Shown here piece by piece: positions 8,219-17,528 of a DNA stretch of 64,000 bases (position 1 is its first letter; each line of letters opens with the position of its first letter). The translations under genes were made by a program, and so were the position numbers. The notes beneath the pieces are model-generated. The model was given only the letters and a program-made list of their open reading frames with translations, was not told the DNA's origin and ran no database searches. Source of the DNA: Parafrankia irregularis (GTDB lineage: Bacteria; Actinomycetota; Actinomycetes; Frankiales; Frankiaceae); NCBI RefSeq assembly GCF_001536285.1, contig NZ_FAOZ01000011.1:1-64000 (forward strand), read 5' to 3'.

Positions 8219-11200
8219 ATGAGATTCGTGCCGTCCTACCGCCTGTTCGGGCCGATCGAGGTCATCCGCGAGGGTGACCCGGTCTCGTTCGGCGGGCCCA
8301 AGCAGCGGGCGGTCCTCGCCGCGCTGTTGCTGAACGCCGGCCGGGTGGTCTCCGTGGACCGCCTGGCCGACGCGGCCTGGGGCGACGATCACCCGCCGAG
8401 CATGCTCGCGAGCCTGCAGGCCCACGTCTCGAACCTGCGGCGGCTGTTGCGGGACGACGAGCACGCCACCTCACCCATCGTGCGCCGCACACCCGGCTAC
8501 CTGATGGACGTCCCCGCGGACGAGGTGGACCTGCGGCTGTTCGAGCGGGCCTGCGGCCAGGCGCAGGCCGCCGTCGACGCCGGCGACTGGCAGCGCGCGC
8601 TGGAGGCCGCCGACCGTGCCACCGCACTGCGCCGGGGTCCGCTTCTCGCCGAGTTCGCCGACGAGCCGTGGGTCCGGCGCTCGGCGGACACGGTCGCGGA
8701 GCGCTGGCAGCAGTGCGAGCAGAACGCGGTGGTGGCGCTGCTCGGCCTCGGCCGGGTGGCCGCGGCCGCGCCACGATCGCGCCAGCTGCTGCTCGACACC
8801 CCCGGTTCGGAGGGTGCCTGCCGGCTACACATGATCGCTCTCTACCGGGCCGGGCGGCCGGCGGAGGCCCTGGAGGCGTTCGGCGAGCACGCTCGCCGGC
8901 TGGACGAGGATCTCGGCCTGGATGTCAGCCCGGCCCTGCGCGACCTGCAGGGCGCCATTCTGCGCCAGGACCCCGCCCTCGATCTCTGGCCCGGCCAGGC
9001 ACCGACCGCACCGGCCGCACTCATGACCACGATCGCGACCGCGCCGACCACGCCGACCGCGCCCGCGACCACGACGGCACGGACCGTGATCACACCGACC
9101 GCGCCAACACCAACATCAACACCAACCGCAGCGGCAACGGCAACCACCACCACGGCTTCCGGCGCGCGGGCGGACCTGGTCGGCCGGGAGCATGAGATCT
9201 CCGCCCTGGACTCCGCCCTCGGCGAGGCGGCGGCCGGGGACGGTCGCTGGATCGTCCTCACCGGGCCAACCGGCATCGGCAAGAGCCGCCTGGCGCACGA
9301 GGCCGCCGTGATCTGGCGGCGCGCCGGAGGACTTCCCGTGCGGACCGGATGCCCCGACGACGAGGCGCTTCCTCCGTGGTGGCCGGTCCGCCAGCTGCTG
9401 CGCGAGCTCGGCGCGGAGCCGGACGACGTGCTGACCCCGCCGAGCGGTGTCGACGCGGACGCCGCCCGCTTCGTCGTCTACGACCGGGTCATCGAAGCCC
9501 TGACGGCCGCGGCTCGGACCAGCCCGCTGCTGCTTGTCATCGAGGATGTCCACTGGGCGGACCCGGCGTCCCTGCGGCTGTTGGCCCATCTCGCCGACGC
9601 CGGCCCGCGCCCGGGGATCAGCGTGGTCGTCACGGCGCGGGACGTCGCCGGCAGGCCCCCACTCGACCGGCTGCTCGCCGCGGCGGCCCGCCGGCACGGC
9701 TCGCGCCGGCTCGCCGTCCCGCCGCTGACCAGGGCCGAGGTGGTGCAGCTCGCGTGCCGGGTCAGCGGCCAGCAGATCGGCGCCGCCGAGGCCACCGAGC
9801 TTGCCGAGCGGACCGGCGGAAACCCGTTCTTCGTCTGCGAATACGCCCGCCTGCCCGCGCGGGAGCGGGCCGAGGGCACGATTCCGCTCGCGGTGCGGTC
9901 GGTGCTCGGGCAGCGCCTCGCCGGCCTGGACCCGGCGGTGCTGCAGGTGCTGCGCGCCGCCGCGCTCATCGGCGACACACTGGACATCGGCCTGCTGCGA
10001 GCCGTCACCCGGCTGGACCCCGACGCGCTCGCCGACATGCTGGACGAGGCCTCGGACGAGCATGTGATCGTGCCGGCGGCCGGCACCGGCCGGTACATGT
10101 TCGCGCATGCGCTGCTGCGCGACGAGGTCGTCGCCGGGCTCTCCAGCCTGCGCCGCCAGCGGCTGCACCTGCGGATCGCCGAGGAGCTCGACCCGGCCGG
10201 GGGCGGTGAGACGCTCAGCCGCCGGGCCGCGCATCTCGTGGCCGCCTGGCCACTGGCCCAGGCCCCGGACGTCCTCGCCGCCTGCCGGGCCGCCGCGCTC
10301 GACGCGGAACGGCGCTGGCAGTCGGAGGCGGCCGCGCGCTGGTGGGGCCAGGCACTCGCCATCGTCGACCAGAGCCCGCGCGATCTCGACGTCGACCGGG
10401 ACGAGTTGCTGGTCGCCCAGGTGCATGCGCTCGCGCGGCACGGTCGCGGCCAGACGCTGCTCGACCTGATCGACGCCGGCCTGCTCGACGCGGTGCGCCG
10501 CGGGCGGCTCGACTCCGCCGGCCGCCTGGCCAGCGCGCTGCTGCGGACCACCGGGTGCTGGCCCTGGCCGGCCTACGGCGACGACCCGGCGCCGCTGCTG
10601 GCCCGCCTGGCCGGCCTGGAGACGCTGGTCACCGCTGATCCGGCGGCACACATCCGCGTTCTGGCGGCCCTCGCGGTCGGTAGCACCTACGACCCGGACA
10701 GTTCCGTTCCCGACCGGCTCAGCCGCCGGGCGATCGAGCTCGCCGAGCGCCTCGGCGACGACGAGTGCCTCGCGGACGCCCTGCTCGGCCGTGCACTCGC
10801 CTTCTCCGGCATCGCCGAACGGGCCACCGAGTCCCTCGAGCTGCTCACCCGGCTGGCGAAGGTACCCCACTCATCCGCCCAGATCGACCAGGTCATCGCG
10901 CACGGGCTGGGCTGCCTCGCGAAGATCACGTTGGGTGACCCGTCGGCCGCCGAGCAGGCGCGGCTCGGCGCGGTCGGCAGCGACCTGCTCCGGCTCCCCG
11001 CCACCCGGGTGCAGTTCCGGTGGGCGCAGGGCTCCCTCGCGCTCTGGCATGACGACGATCTGGCCGCCGCGGAGCGGACCTACGACCAGGCGTTCGCGTT
11101 GCACCGGGAGACGGAGCTGTATCAGAGCGGCGCCTACGACTTCGCCCGGCTGACCCTGCGCTGGGAACAGGGCCGGCTGCACGAGCCGGATGACCGGGTC

Positions 11201-11746
11201 TCCGGCGCTCCGCTCCCGCCGTGGGCCGTCGCGGTCATCGCCGCCGCGCGGGACGACCCGGCTGCCGACGAGCTGCTCGCCGCGGCGGTCACCGAGACCG
11301 GGCCGGTGACCTGGACGACCCATGGACGCCTGACGCTGCTGGCCCACGCCATCGCCGACCGCGGGCTGCGCGAGCACGCCGAGACGCTGACCACGCGGTT
11401 GGCACCGATCGCCGGCAACATCGCCAACCTGGGCCAGTGCGGGATGGCCGGCCCGGTCGCACTGGGTCTGGCCCGGCTCGCCGAGCTCACCGGTGACATC
11501 CCGGCCGCCCGTGCACACCTGCGGACCGCACTGGAGGTCGCCACGCGATCGCGAGGGGTGGGCGCGGTGTTACGCACTCGGCTTGAAGCCGCCCAGCTCG
11601 CCCGCCGGTGCGGCGAACCCGTCGACGAGGCCGGCCTTCGGGACCTCGCCGAACAGGCCGCGCGGCGCGGCATGATCGGCGTCGCCCGCGACGCGCACGA
11701 GCTGGGACTGTCGCTTCAGGCGACCATCAAACGACCACGTCACTGA
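8219..11746 (+). CDS. AfsR/SARP-type regulator with BTAD and AAA ATPase domains
   Basis: This is a large transcriptional activator. The N-terminal winged helix (YRLFGPIEV..., AVLAALLLNAGRVV) and the bacterial transcriptional activation domain (to about residue 245) resemble SARP proteins. A Thr/Ala/Pro-rich linker (about 260-315) follows, then an ATPase with Walker A GPTGIGKSRL (about 350) and Walker B LLLVIEDVHWAD. The remaining ~600 aa are helical TPR-like repeats. The ATG at 8219 is favoured; a GTG at 8198 would add seven residues. Such proteins control secondary metabolism in actinobacteria. The target may be the neighbouring oxidase, but that is inference. The 3' end overlaps the convergent EthD gene by 20 bases. 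Confidence 0.87.
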   Translation: MRFVPSYRLFGPIEVIREGDPVSFGGPKQRAVLAALLLNAGRVVSVDRLADAAWGDDHPPSMLASLQAHVSNLRRLLRDDEHATSPIVRRTPGYLMDVPADEVDLRLFERACGQAQAAVDAGDWQRALEAADRATALRRGPLLAEFADEPWVRRSADTVAERWQQCEQNAVVALLGLGRVAAAAPRSRQLLLDTPGSEGACRLHMIALYRAGRPAEALEAFGEHARRLDEDLGLDVSPALRDLQGAILRQDPALDLWPGQAPTAPAALMTTIATAPTTPTAPATTTARTVITPTAPTPTSTPTAAATATTTTASGARADLVGREHEISALDSALGEAAAGDGRWIVLTGPTGIGKSRLAHEAAVIWRRAGGLPVRTGCPDDEALPPWWPVRQLLRELGAEPDDVLTPPSGVDADAARFVVYDRVIEALTAAARTSPLLLVIEDVHWADPASLRLLAHLADAGPRPGISVVVTARDVAGRPPLDRLLAAAARRHGSRRLAVPPLTRAEVVQLACRVSGQQIGAAEATELAERTGGNPFFVCEYARLPARERAEGTIPLAVRSVLGQRLAGLDPAVLQVLRAAALIGDTLDIGLLRAVTRLDPDALADMLDEASDEHVIVPAAGTGRYMFAHALLRDEVVAGLSSLRRQRLHLRIAEELDPAGGGETLSRRAAHLVAAWPLAQAPDVLAACRAAALDAERRWQSEAAARWWGQALAIVDQSPRDLDVDRDELLVAQVHALARHGRGQTLLDLIDAGLLDAVRRGRLDSAGRLASALLRTTGCWPWPAYGDDPAPLLARLAGLETLVTADPAAHIRVLAALAVGSTYDPDSSVPDRLSRRAIELAERLGDDECLADALLGRALAFSGIAERATESLELLTRLAKVPHSSAQIDQVIAHGLGCLAKITLGDPSAAEQARLGAVGSDLLRLPATRVQFRWAQGSLALWHDDDLAAAERTYDQAFALHRETELYQSGAYDFARLTLRWEQGRLHEPDDRVSGAPLPPWAVAVIAAARDDPAADELLAAAVTETGPVTWTTHGRLTLLAHAIADRGLREHAETLTTRLAPIAGNIANLGQCGMAGPVALGLARLAELTGDIPAARAHLRTALEVATRSRGVGAVLRTRLEAAQLARRCGEPVDEAGLRDLAEQAARRGMIGVARDAHELGLSLQATIKRPRH

Positions 11747-12020
11747 TCTGCAGGACCGGGACGATCGTCGTGTAGTTCTTGACGTCGCCGGTGATCTGGG
11801 CCGTCGCCTCCGAGGCCAGCGCCGTGTCGAGCGCCTCACGGGAGGAGAACGTGATGTGGACGGCGGCGACATGGGGGCCGGAGCTTCCCCGGTCGACGCG
11901 GACATCCTCCGGCTTCCACAGTTTCTCGCACAGCGGGATGTGGACGTCGCGATAGTAGTCGTGGTCGAACGTCTCGTCGGCACCGGCCGGGTAGAAGACG
12001 CTCAGGCGGGCTTGTGGCAT
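11727..12020 (-). CDS. EthD-domain protein
   Basis: A small dimeric ferredoxin-like fold protein of 97 aa with the EthD pattern (FDHDYYRDVHIPL near residue 18-30, then a C-terminal strand pair). Family members accompany ether- or ring-degrading oxygenases and may shape or protect an intermediate. GGAGGTGGCC precedes the ATG. It is the last gene of the minus-strand run amidohydrolase-Rieske-VOC-EthD, 51 bases after the VOC gene. Confidence 0.85.
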   Translation of the reverse strand: MPQARLSVFYPAGADETFDHDYYRDVHIPLCEKLWKPEDVRVDRGSSGPHVAAVHITFSSREALDTALASEATAQITGDVKNYTTIVPVLQISDVVV

Positions 12021-12071
12021 GGGGCCACCTCCTGGAGTTGTCGGGAATGCGAAATGTGCGTCGGCGGGCGG

Positions 12072-12848
12072 TCAGTTCAGTTTCTGGACGAGTTCGACGA
12101 GGTAGCCGGCCGGATCGGTGAAGAACGCGATGATCGTCGGCCAGCGGTCAAGCCGGGTCGGCTCCATGACTGCCTCGCCTCCAGCTGCCAGTGCGGTTCG
12201 GTAGAGCCCCTCGCAGTCGTCGGTGTTGAGATAGCGCTTCCAGAACCCGTTGCCGTGCTCGATCGGGACGCCGTCCTTCTGCTGGGCCAGCTGGATCAGC
12301 CCGCCGCGCCCCGGGGCCTCGACGATTGCTTCCAACGCCTCGGGAACGTCCGTCCGGCTGGTGCAGGTCAGTCCGAGCTTCTCATGGAAGGCGACCGCGG
12401 CGTCCAGATCGGGGACGTTGATGCAGTACTGGCCCAGCCAGGGTTCATCGGCCGGCGAGCCCTCGGGCCAGGGATGACGCTCGACGAACTCGACCAGACG
12501 ACCATCCGGGTCGCGAACGAAGGCGATCGTCACCGGCCAACGCTCCGTCCGCTCCGGCTCGGTCACCACTTCGGCCCCCGCCGCCACCGCCCGTTTGAAC
12601 GTCCCAGCGATGTCCGGAGTGTTGACGTACAGCTTCCACAGTGCCGTGCCGAGCGCGACCGGCCCCTGCTGCGCCTTCTGCTGGGCGATCTGGAAAAGCC
12701 CTCCGGTGGCCGGATTCTGCATGATCGCCTCGAAGGCGTCGGGAATCTCGGTGCGGCTGGTGTTACGCAGCCCGATCGCGCTCCACCAGGCGACGGACCT
12801 TTCCAGGTCCTCGACATTAAGGCAGTACTGGCCAACCCAGGTGCTCAC
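12072..12848 (-). CDS. VOC family protein with two tandem glyoxalase/dioxygenase-like domains
   Basis: Two homologous vicinal-oxygen-chelate halves are present: residues 1-125 (WVGQYCLNVEDLERSVAWW ... DPDGRLVEFVE) and 133-257 (WLGQYCINVPDLDAAVAFH ... DPAGYLVELVQ). Each carries a C-terminal metal-ligand Glu position. This arrangement fits an extradiol-dioxygenase-like or isomerase fold acting within one chain. The GTG start has GGTGG upstream. It sits 69 bases after the Rieske oxygenase and is probably co-transcribed with it. A role in ring cleavage after hydroxylation is an inference. Confidence 0.85.
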   Translation of the reverse strand: MSTWVGQYCLNVEDLERSVAWWSAIGLRNTSRTEIPDAFEAIMQNPATGGLFQIAQQKAQQGPVALGTALWKLYVNTPDIAGTFKRAVAAGAEVVTEPERTERWPVTIAFVRDPDGRLVEFVERHPWPEGSPADEPWLGQYCINVPDLDAAVAFHEKLGLTCTSRTDVPEALEAIVEAPGRGGLIQLAQQKDGVPIEHGNGFWKRYLNTDDCEGLYRTALAAGGEAVMEPTRLDRWPTIIAFFTDPAGYLVELVQKLN

Positions 12849-12917
12849 GATTCCACCTTTCGAGTTCTCAAGGAAAAGGACAGCAAAACCACTGCGGGCG
12901 GCGAGGGCCGGGCACCG

Positions 12918-14003
12918 TCAACGGAGCCGGCGGTCGCCTTCGGGCCAGGAATAGAACTGCTGGCACCAGCGGCGCTGCTCGGTGACGGCCCGTTCGGAGG
13001 GGCGGAGCACCGGCGGATCCTTGAAGATCTTGTTTTCCCAGATCGGCAGGTCCTGGCTGACGCCGGCGGTGAAGCTGTCCGCCGCCGCTTCGGCGGCGTC
13101 CTCGCCGAGCGATCGCGGCGAGGTGAAGATCCATCGGACGTGCACGTTCTCCTCATCGATCGGGGTGGTCGAGGAGATGAACGTCGTGTAGCCCTTCACG
13201 CGCAGAACACCGAGGCCGAGTCCGAAGCCCTCGCGTACGAAGTTGCCATCCATCCCGACCGAGCGCTTGTAGTGCCCGTCGATGTGGAACTCCTCCTCCG
13301 GAACCGCCTGCATGCCGTGCACGTACAGGAAGTGCGGGGTGTCGACGTTGTTCTCGGCCATCTCCTGGCAGCAGGTCGCGACAGTGATGTCCTTGACGAC
13401 GATCGGCAGCCAGTCCGGGTCGTGGATCTCCGGCACCTCGGGCACCTCGTAGAAGGGCTCCTTACCCTCCAGGTGGTGCCAGGCCCAGATCATCTTGTTG
13501 CGTTCGACCACCGGGTAGGAGCGCGCGGCGGCCGTCTTCGGGATGTAGGGGTTGTCGTCATAGGGCACCTCGACACACGCACCGCTCGCACCGTCGAATC
13601 GCCAGCCGTGGAACGGGCACTGCAGGCTGCCGTCGACGACCTTGCCGCCGACACCGAGGTGCGCGCCCAGATGCGGGCAGTAGGCGTCGAACAGATACGG
13701 CGTGCCGTCGGTGCCGCGGAAAAGCACCAGGTCCTTGCCGAAGTAGAACAGTGTCTTCGTCCGGCCCGGCTCGATCTCGTCGGCCCGGGCGACGACGAAC
13801 CAGCCGTTGGGGACGGGGAACGGGAAACGCGGCCCGCGCTCCCGGCGAACCAGGGTGCGCCGGGACTGGTCATAAAGAGTGTCCGGCCGCAGCGGCATCG
13901 GTAGGCCGGTCAGGTCCGCCGCGGACGTCGTGAGCTCCGCGGAGAGCTCGTAGGTACCGGTCAGGCCGGATCGGTTGGCCCCGGCCTCGCTGGAGAGCGT
14001 CAT
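12918..14003 (-). CDS. Rieske non-heme iron oxygenase, KshA-like
   Basis: This is the terminal oxygenase of a ring-hydroxylating system. The Rieske [2Fe-2S] motif is CPHLGAHLG ... CPFHGW (about residues 109-130). The catalytic iron site is in AENNVDTPHFLYVH (about 216-229), with the bridging Asp and two His. The C-terminus (LPIWENKIFKDPPVL, RRWCQQFYSW) resembles 3-ketosteroid 9-alpha-hydroxylase KshA as I recall it. Length 361 aa, normal. GGGAGG lies 7 nt before the ATG. It needs an external reductase; the ferredoxin at 16645 is the nearest candidate. Substrate (steroid, terpenoid or other ring) unproven. Confidence 0.88.
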   Translation of the reverse strand: MTLSSEAGANRSGLTGTYELSAELTTSAADLTGLPMPLRPDTLYDQSRRTLVRRERGPRFPFPVPNGWFVVARADEIEPGRTKTLFYFGKDLVLFRGTDGTPYLFDAYCPHLGAHLGVGGKVVDGSLQCPFHGWRFDGASGACVEVPYDDNPYIPKTAAARSYPVVERNKMIWAWHHLEGKEPFYEVPEVPEIHDPDWLPIVVKDITVATCCQEMAENNVDTPHFLYVHGMQAVPEEEFHIDGHYKRSVGMDGNFVREGFGLGLGVLRVKGYTTFISSTTPIDEENVHVRWIFTSPRSLGEDAAEAAADSFTAGVSQDLPIWENKIFKDPPVLRPSERAVTEQRRWCQQFYSWPEGDRRLR

Positions 14004-14154
14004 GTACTGCCTCCCATGAGGTCACGCAAGGAGACTGGATGGGGTTTGGATAATGTATTCGATACTGGATCAAGAACGGTTCGTGATGCCGGCGCTCACG
14101 GCCGGGATTGCCGTCACGCACGCTCGCCGGGTGCGATCGACCGGCGGATTCTGG

Positions 14155-15359
14155 TCAGGTGCCGGGTAGCGGGTCGCCCATCCGGGCGAAACAGTCGGCG
14201 ATGTTGCCGCCGAGGAAAGACCGGCGGGTCGCCTCATCCAGTTCGCCCAGGGCCGGGCCGTACAGGTCGATCGGGTCGGCGTTGCCCTCGCCGTGCGGGT
14301 AGTCCGACGAGAAGACGAGCATGCCGGGTAGCTGCGGCATCCAGCGGCCGAGTACATCACGGTCACCGACGCCGATGAGAGGCGAGGCGCGGACGTGGTG
14401 GCGGAGCATCTCGACGGGCGAGCGGTCGAACGGCCACCGGCCGGCGGAGCCGAGGCCCTCACACCGAGTGAGCAGGAACGGAAGCCAGCCGACCTGCAAC
14501 TCCTCCGTCAGTATGGTGAGGTTCGGGTGGCGGCCGAGCGCCCCGCCGTACAGCATCGCGGTGATGAACAGCTCCGCGGCCTGGTGGTTCATGCAGTTGG
14601 CGTAGCGGAAGAACCCTCCGACACCGACACCGCTTTCCGTCCAGCCCGCGTTCCCCCACCCGGAGAAGGCGGTCGGGGCGTTGCCGATATGGAGAACGGC
14701 GATCATTCCGAGATCCGTCGCCGCTGACCAGACCCGGTCCCAGTCCGGATGGGCCGGCGACATCCCGTTCACCGGCTCGGCGCGTGCCCAGAACGCCCTG
14801 CTGCCCCGTGCGCGCATCCGGGCCAGCTCGACGACGGCACCGTCGAGGTCGTTCCAGTTCAGCATTGTTACCGGCATGAGCCGGTCGGTGTGGCCGGAGA
14901 GCCGGTCAGCGAGAAAGTCGTTGAGCAGGCGCACCAGCTGGGACCGGTCACCGTCCAGGTATCTGGGGAGGCTGGCGTAGACACCCGGGTTGACAAGCGC
15001 CGCGTCGATCCCAACCCGGTCCATCCAGGCGAGCCGTTCCGCGGCACTCGCGGACGGGAACTTCGGGTCGACCGACGCGGCCGGATCAACCGCTGCGGAC
15101 GTATACGAACGGTTCGCTGGCGGACTGTACAGCAGAAGCGCCTCGTCACTCGGCCGCGAATCGGCCGAGTCGCCTCGCGCAGATCGTGGGTGAGCGCCTC
15201 GGCTACATACCGCCGCGCGGTCGGGAACTGGTCCGCATGGGCCCGTAAGGGATGGTCTTCGGCAGTGAAAGCAACTTCGAAATGGGTGTCAACATCCAGC
15301 ACGAAGGTGTCACGACCAATGATTTTTCCGGTGGCCTTTACTTCGTCGACCGCAGTCAT
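14155..15359 (-). pseudogene. Amidohydrolase-2 family gene broken by one frameshift
   Basis: The N-terminal part (start ATG 15359, VLDVDTHFEVAF, EDHPLRAHADQFP) and the C-terminal part (from about 15180 down to the stop at 14155: ERLAWMDRVGIDAALVNPG, DWDRVWSAATDLGM, VFSSDYPHGEGNADP) are in different frames. Reading the second frame upstream gives plausible protein back to about 15180, so a single-base indel near 15160-15190 would restore one 400-aa enzyme. Either a real inactivation or a sequencing error. GAGGCATATGGA precedes the start. It heads the amidohydrolase-Rieske-VOC-EthD run, so it probably belonged to the same pathway. The metal-site motif is DVDTHFE. Confidence 0.8.
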
Positions 15360-15444
15360 TCCATATGCCTCTTTCTTTTACCATGGACTCCGGGGCCACG
15401 AACCGATACCCAAAGGGGGAACGTCGGCGCGGCGGGATTACAAA

Positions 15445-16158
15445 TCAATTCTCATCCAGATACGAACAGTCCTGCTGGATGACAGCGAAGGCCGCCCGCA
15501 GGTCTTCCACGGGAGAACGGTTGGCTCCCGCGGCCAGCCATCTGTCGGTGCCCAGCCGGAGGGCGCACAGCACGCTCCCGACCACGATGCGCGAGCGGAA
15601 GAGATCGACGTCCGGCGTGGCGAAACGCGGCGCGATCTCCCGCGCGATGGTGGTCTCCCAGTCCACATATCTGGCGCTGGCATGTGCCAGCACCGCAGGG
15701 AACTCCGCGCGCAGCTGGCCGTCGAGAACCGCGATGTCGCGCTGCGCCTCCCAGCCCTCCTGCGCCACCAGGAAGGCGTTACACAGCGCGGTGAAAGGCC
15801 CCTCCTCCGGCGGGCGCGCCCTGATCGCAGCCAGCGCGTTCTGAAGGTGCCCCTGGTGTGCGCCGGTGACGAAGCAGCTCTCCTTCGAGTCGAAATAGCG
15901 GAAGAAGGTCGACCGGCCGATCTCTGCCCGCGCGCAGATGTCCTCGACCCGGACCGCCGCGAGGCCGCGCTCCCTGACGAGGGCAACCGCCACCCGGGCG
16001 ACGTGCTCGACGGAGCGTTCCTTCTTCAGGGCGCGCAGCGATTTCCTCGGCGCGAACGTCGTTCCCGGGGCCGCCGCCTCGGTCGTCACGCCCTGCCCGC
16101 TCGTCATGAGCCCCTGATCGCTGCCGCTCAGCGTGGCACCTCCACCCTCACGTCTCAT
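15445..16158 (-). CDS. TetR/AcrR family transcriptional regulator
   Basis: The N-terminal helix-turn-helix is typical: ARVAVALVRERGLAAVRVEDICARAEIGRSTFFRYFDSKES at about residues 54-95. A ~120-aa ligand-binding helical domain follows. The N-terminus before the HTH is long (about 45 aa); ATG 16158 overlaps a palindrome, and an internal ATG at 16107 (MTSGQG) is an alternative start. It lies 85 bases upstream of the amidohydrolase on the same strand and probably represses the catabolic run and itself. Confidence 0.88.
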   Translation of the reverse strand: MRREGGGATLSGSDQGLMTSGQGVTTEAAAPGTTFAPRKSLRALKKERSVEHVARVAVALVRERGLAAVRVEDICARAEIGRSTFFRYFDSKESCFVTGAHQGHLQNALAAIRARPPEEGPFTALCNAFLVAQEGWEAQRDIAVLDGQLRAEFPAVLAHASARYVDWETTIAREIAPRFATPDVDLFRSRIVVGSVLCALRLGTDRWLAAGANRSPVEDLRAAFAVIQQDCSYLDEN

Positions 16159-16178
16159 GTGGGACTCTGTCTCACATG
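16156..16178. promoter_or_regulatory. Operator-like palindrome upstream of the TetR gene
   Basis: CATGTGGGAC and GTCTCACATG are inverted with a 3-base spacer and one mismatch. The site overlaps the most upstream ATG of the TetR gene, suggesting autoregulation and that translation starts further in. Confidence 0.5.
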
Positions 16179-16644
16179 GGAATTCGTGTCAACTGGGTTG
16201 AGGTGCCAGCCGTCTGCCCGAGGGCAGCTCCAGGCGCGGGGAAAGCCGGGCATGCCAGCTACCTCGGCGACCGCCGACGAGACGGCGCGGGCGAGTTCGG
16301 TTAACTCGGCCAGGAAGTCAGCCCGGACGCCCCGCTGGCCGGGCGGGGGAGCACGGCCGGCCGGCCGATCCGCAGGTCACCACGAAATGCCGGCTCAAGC
16401 TGGGGCGATGTAAGCCGACCAGCGGCTGGCGGTGGTCAGGCTGAGCCGGTTTGGGCATAGCAGGCCAGGGCGAAAATGGTCGTACCGGTGAAGACGGGCA
16501 GCGGGACGGATGCGTGATCGGGCCGTACGCGAGCGGGCCGCGCACCCCGGGACACGAGTGCACGAAGCGACCCGGGGACACGAACACCCGAACACACGCT
16601 CAGTGGCTACGGCAGGCCGGACCAGGCTCCCGCTGCCCGTCAGG
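16179..16644. other. Intergenic region, no gene recognised
   Basis: About 470 bases lie between the ferredoxin stop and the TetR promoter. Only overlapping low-quality frames are present. I see no strong hairpin and no known motif. Confidence 0.5.
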
Positions 16645-16986
16645 TCACTTCTTGAAGTTGGCGACGAATTCCGAGTCGGCGTCGATCTTTCCGACCTTGG
16701 CCGCGCCGCCCGGGTCGTCACCGATCGGCTCGTCACGCCCGGGCAGGGTCTCGGAGAAGAAGAGCTCCTCGCTCCTGATGAACTCCTGCTCCTCCTCGGG
16801 CACCATCTCGTCGAGCATTGCCGCTCCGACCGGACACCGCAGCGCGCACGCCCCACACTCGGTGCATTCGTCGGGGTTGATGTACATCTTGCGCCCGCCG
16901 GTGTAGATGCAGTCGGCGGGGCATCCGCCGTCGAGGCAGGCGCCATCCTTGACGTCGATGCACGCGGAGGTGATCACAAATGGCAT
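16645..16986 (-). CDS. Seven-iron-type bacterial ferredoxin with C-terminal extension
   Basis: A 113-aa electron carrier. The first cluster region has Cys9, Cys17, Cys22 and Cys26 (ACLDGGCPADC), the second Cys41, Cys44, Cys47 and Cys51 (CTECGACALRCP), the layout of FdxA-type 3Fe-4S/4Fe-4S ferredoxins. The spacing C17-x4-C22 has one residue more than the usual C-x3-C. After residue 60 it carries an acidic extension of about 50 aa. The start ATG at 16986 has GGAGA upstream; longer frames are shadows. It may serve the nearby Rieske oxygenase, an inference from position. Confidence 0.88.
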   Translation of the reverse strand: MPFVITSACIDVKDGACLDGGCPADCIYTGGRKMYINPDECTECGACALRCPVGAAMLDEMVPEEEQEFIRSEELFFSETLPGRDEPIGDDPGGAAKVGKIDADSEFVANFKK

Positions 16987-17528
16987 GACAGAATCGTCTC
17001 CAATCAGCCGCACAATGCGTCGGCAAGCCGGGCCACGGCGGATCCGCGACCCACTGCCAACACACCTCGGCCGCCCCGACCGAAATGGGATCGACTCCGG
17101 CGAACCCGCATAGATTATTGGCGGGGGCTTGTCACACCGACGCTTCCCACGGTAAACGGCGGGTAACGAAGAAAAACGGCCGTGCCACTCAGATGATTTC
17201 CTTTTCCCGGACCACGGGAAATATGTTCGGATCTCGGCTCGGATAAAGTTATCCTCGCCTGAATCGGCTAGGCCGGGCGCGACAACCGGGAAGATCCGCC
17301 TGCGGCCACGGTACCCGAACGGCACTGGGAAGGCGGAGTGAATACGCCGACGGGTGCCGCATCGGGTGCCGCGACGGTGCCGACAGGCCCGCGGAACCGG
17401 CCCGTGCGACCCTCGCACCGTCCGGTACAAGGGTCGCCCCGGCTCAGGCGTGGCCCACGCTCCGGCTCAGGCGGCTGTGTCACCGACCTCGTCGAAGCCG
17501 ACCGGCGCCAGGAGCCCGCCCCGCGCGA
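16987..17528. promoter_or_regulatory. Ferredoxin upstream region with inverted repeat
   Basis: The 540-base gap has an AT-richer stretch at 17160-17260. TTTCCCG (17203-17209) and CGGGAAA (17215-17221) are perfect inverted copies around 5 bases, a plausible operator. No gene was recognised. Confidence 0.45.

Noticed and set aside
8841..9282. Val/Ala-rich frame on the minus strand over the Thr-rich linker
   Set aside because: It reads the complement of ACC/GCG codons of the linker and has no features of its own.
9116..10870. A 584-codon minus-strand frame opposite the AfsR-like gene
   Set aside because: No domain; antisense shadow of Walker-motif-bearing coding sequence.
16987..17430. N-terminal extension of the ferredoxin frame
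   Set aside because: Basic, low-complexity sequence without family match; a good ribosome site lies before ATG 16986.
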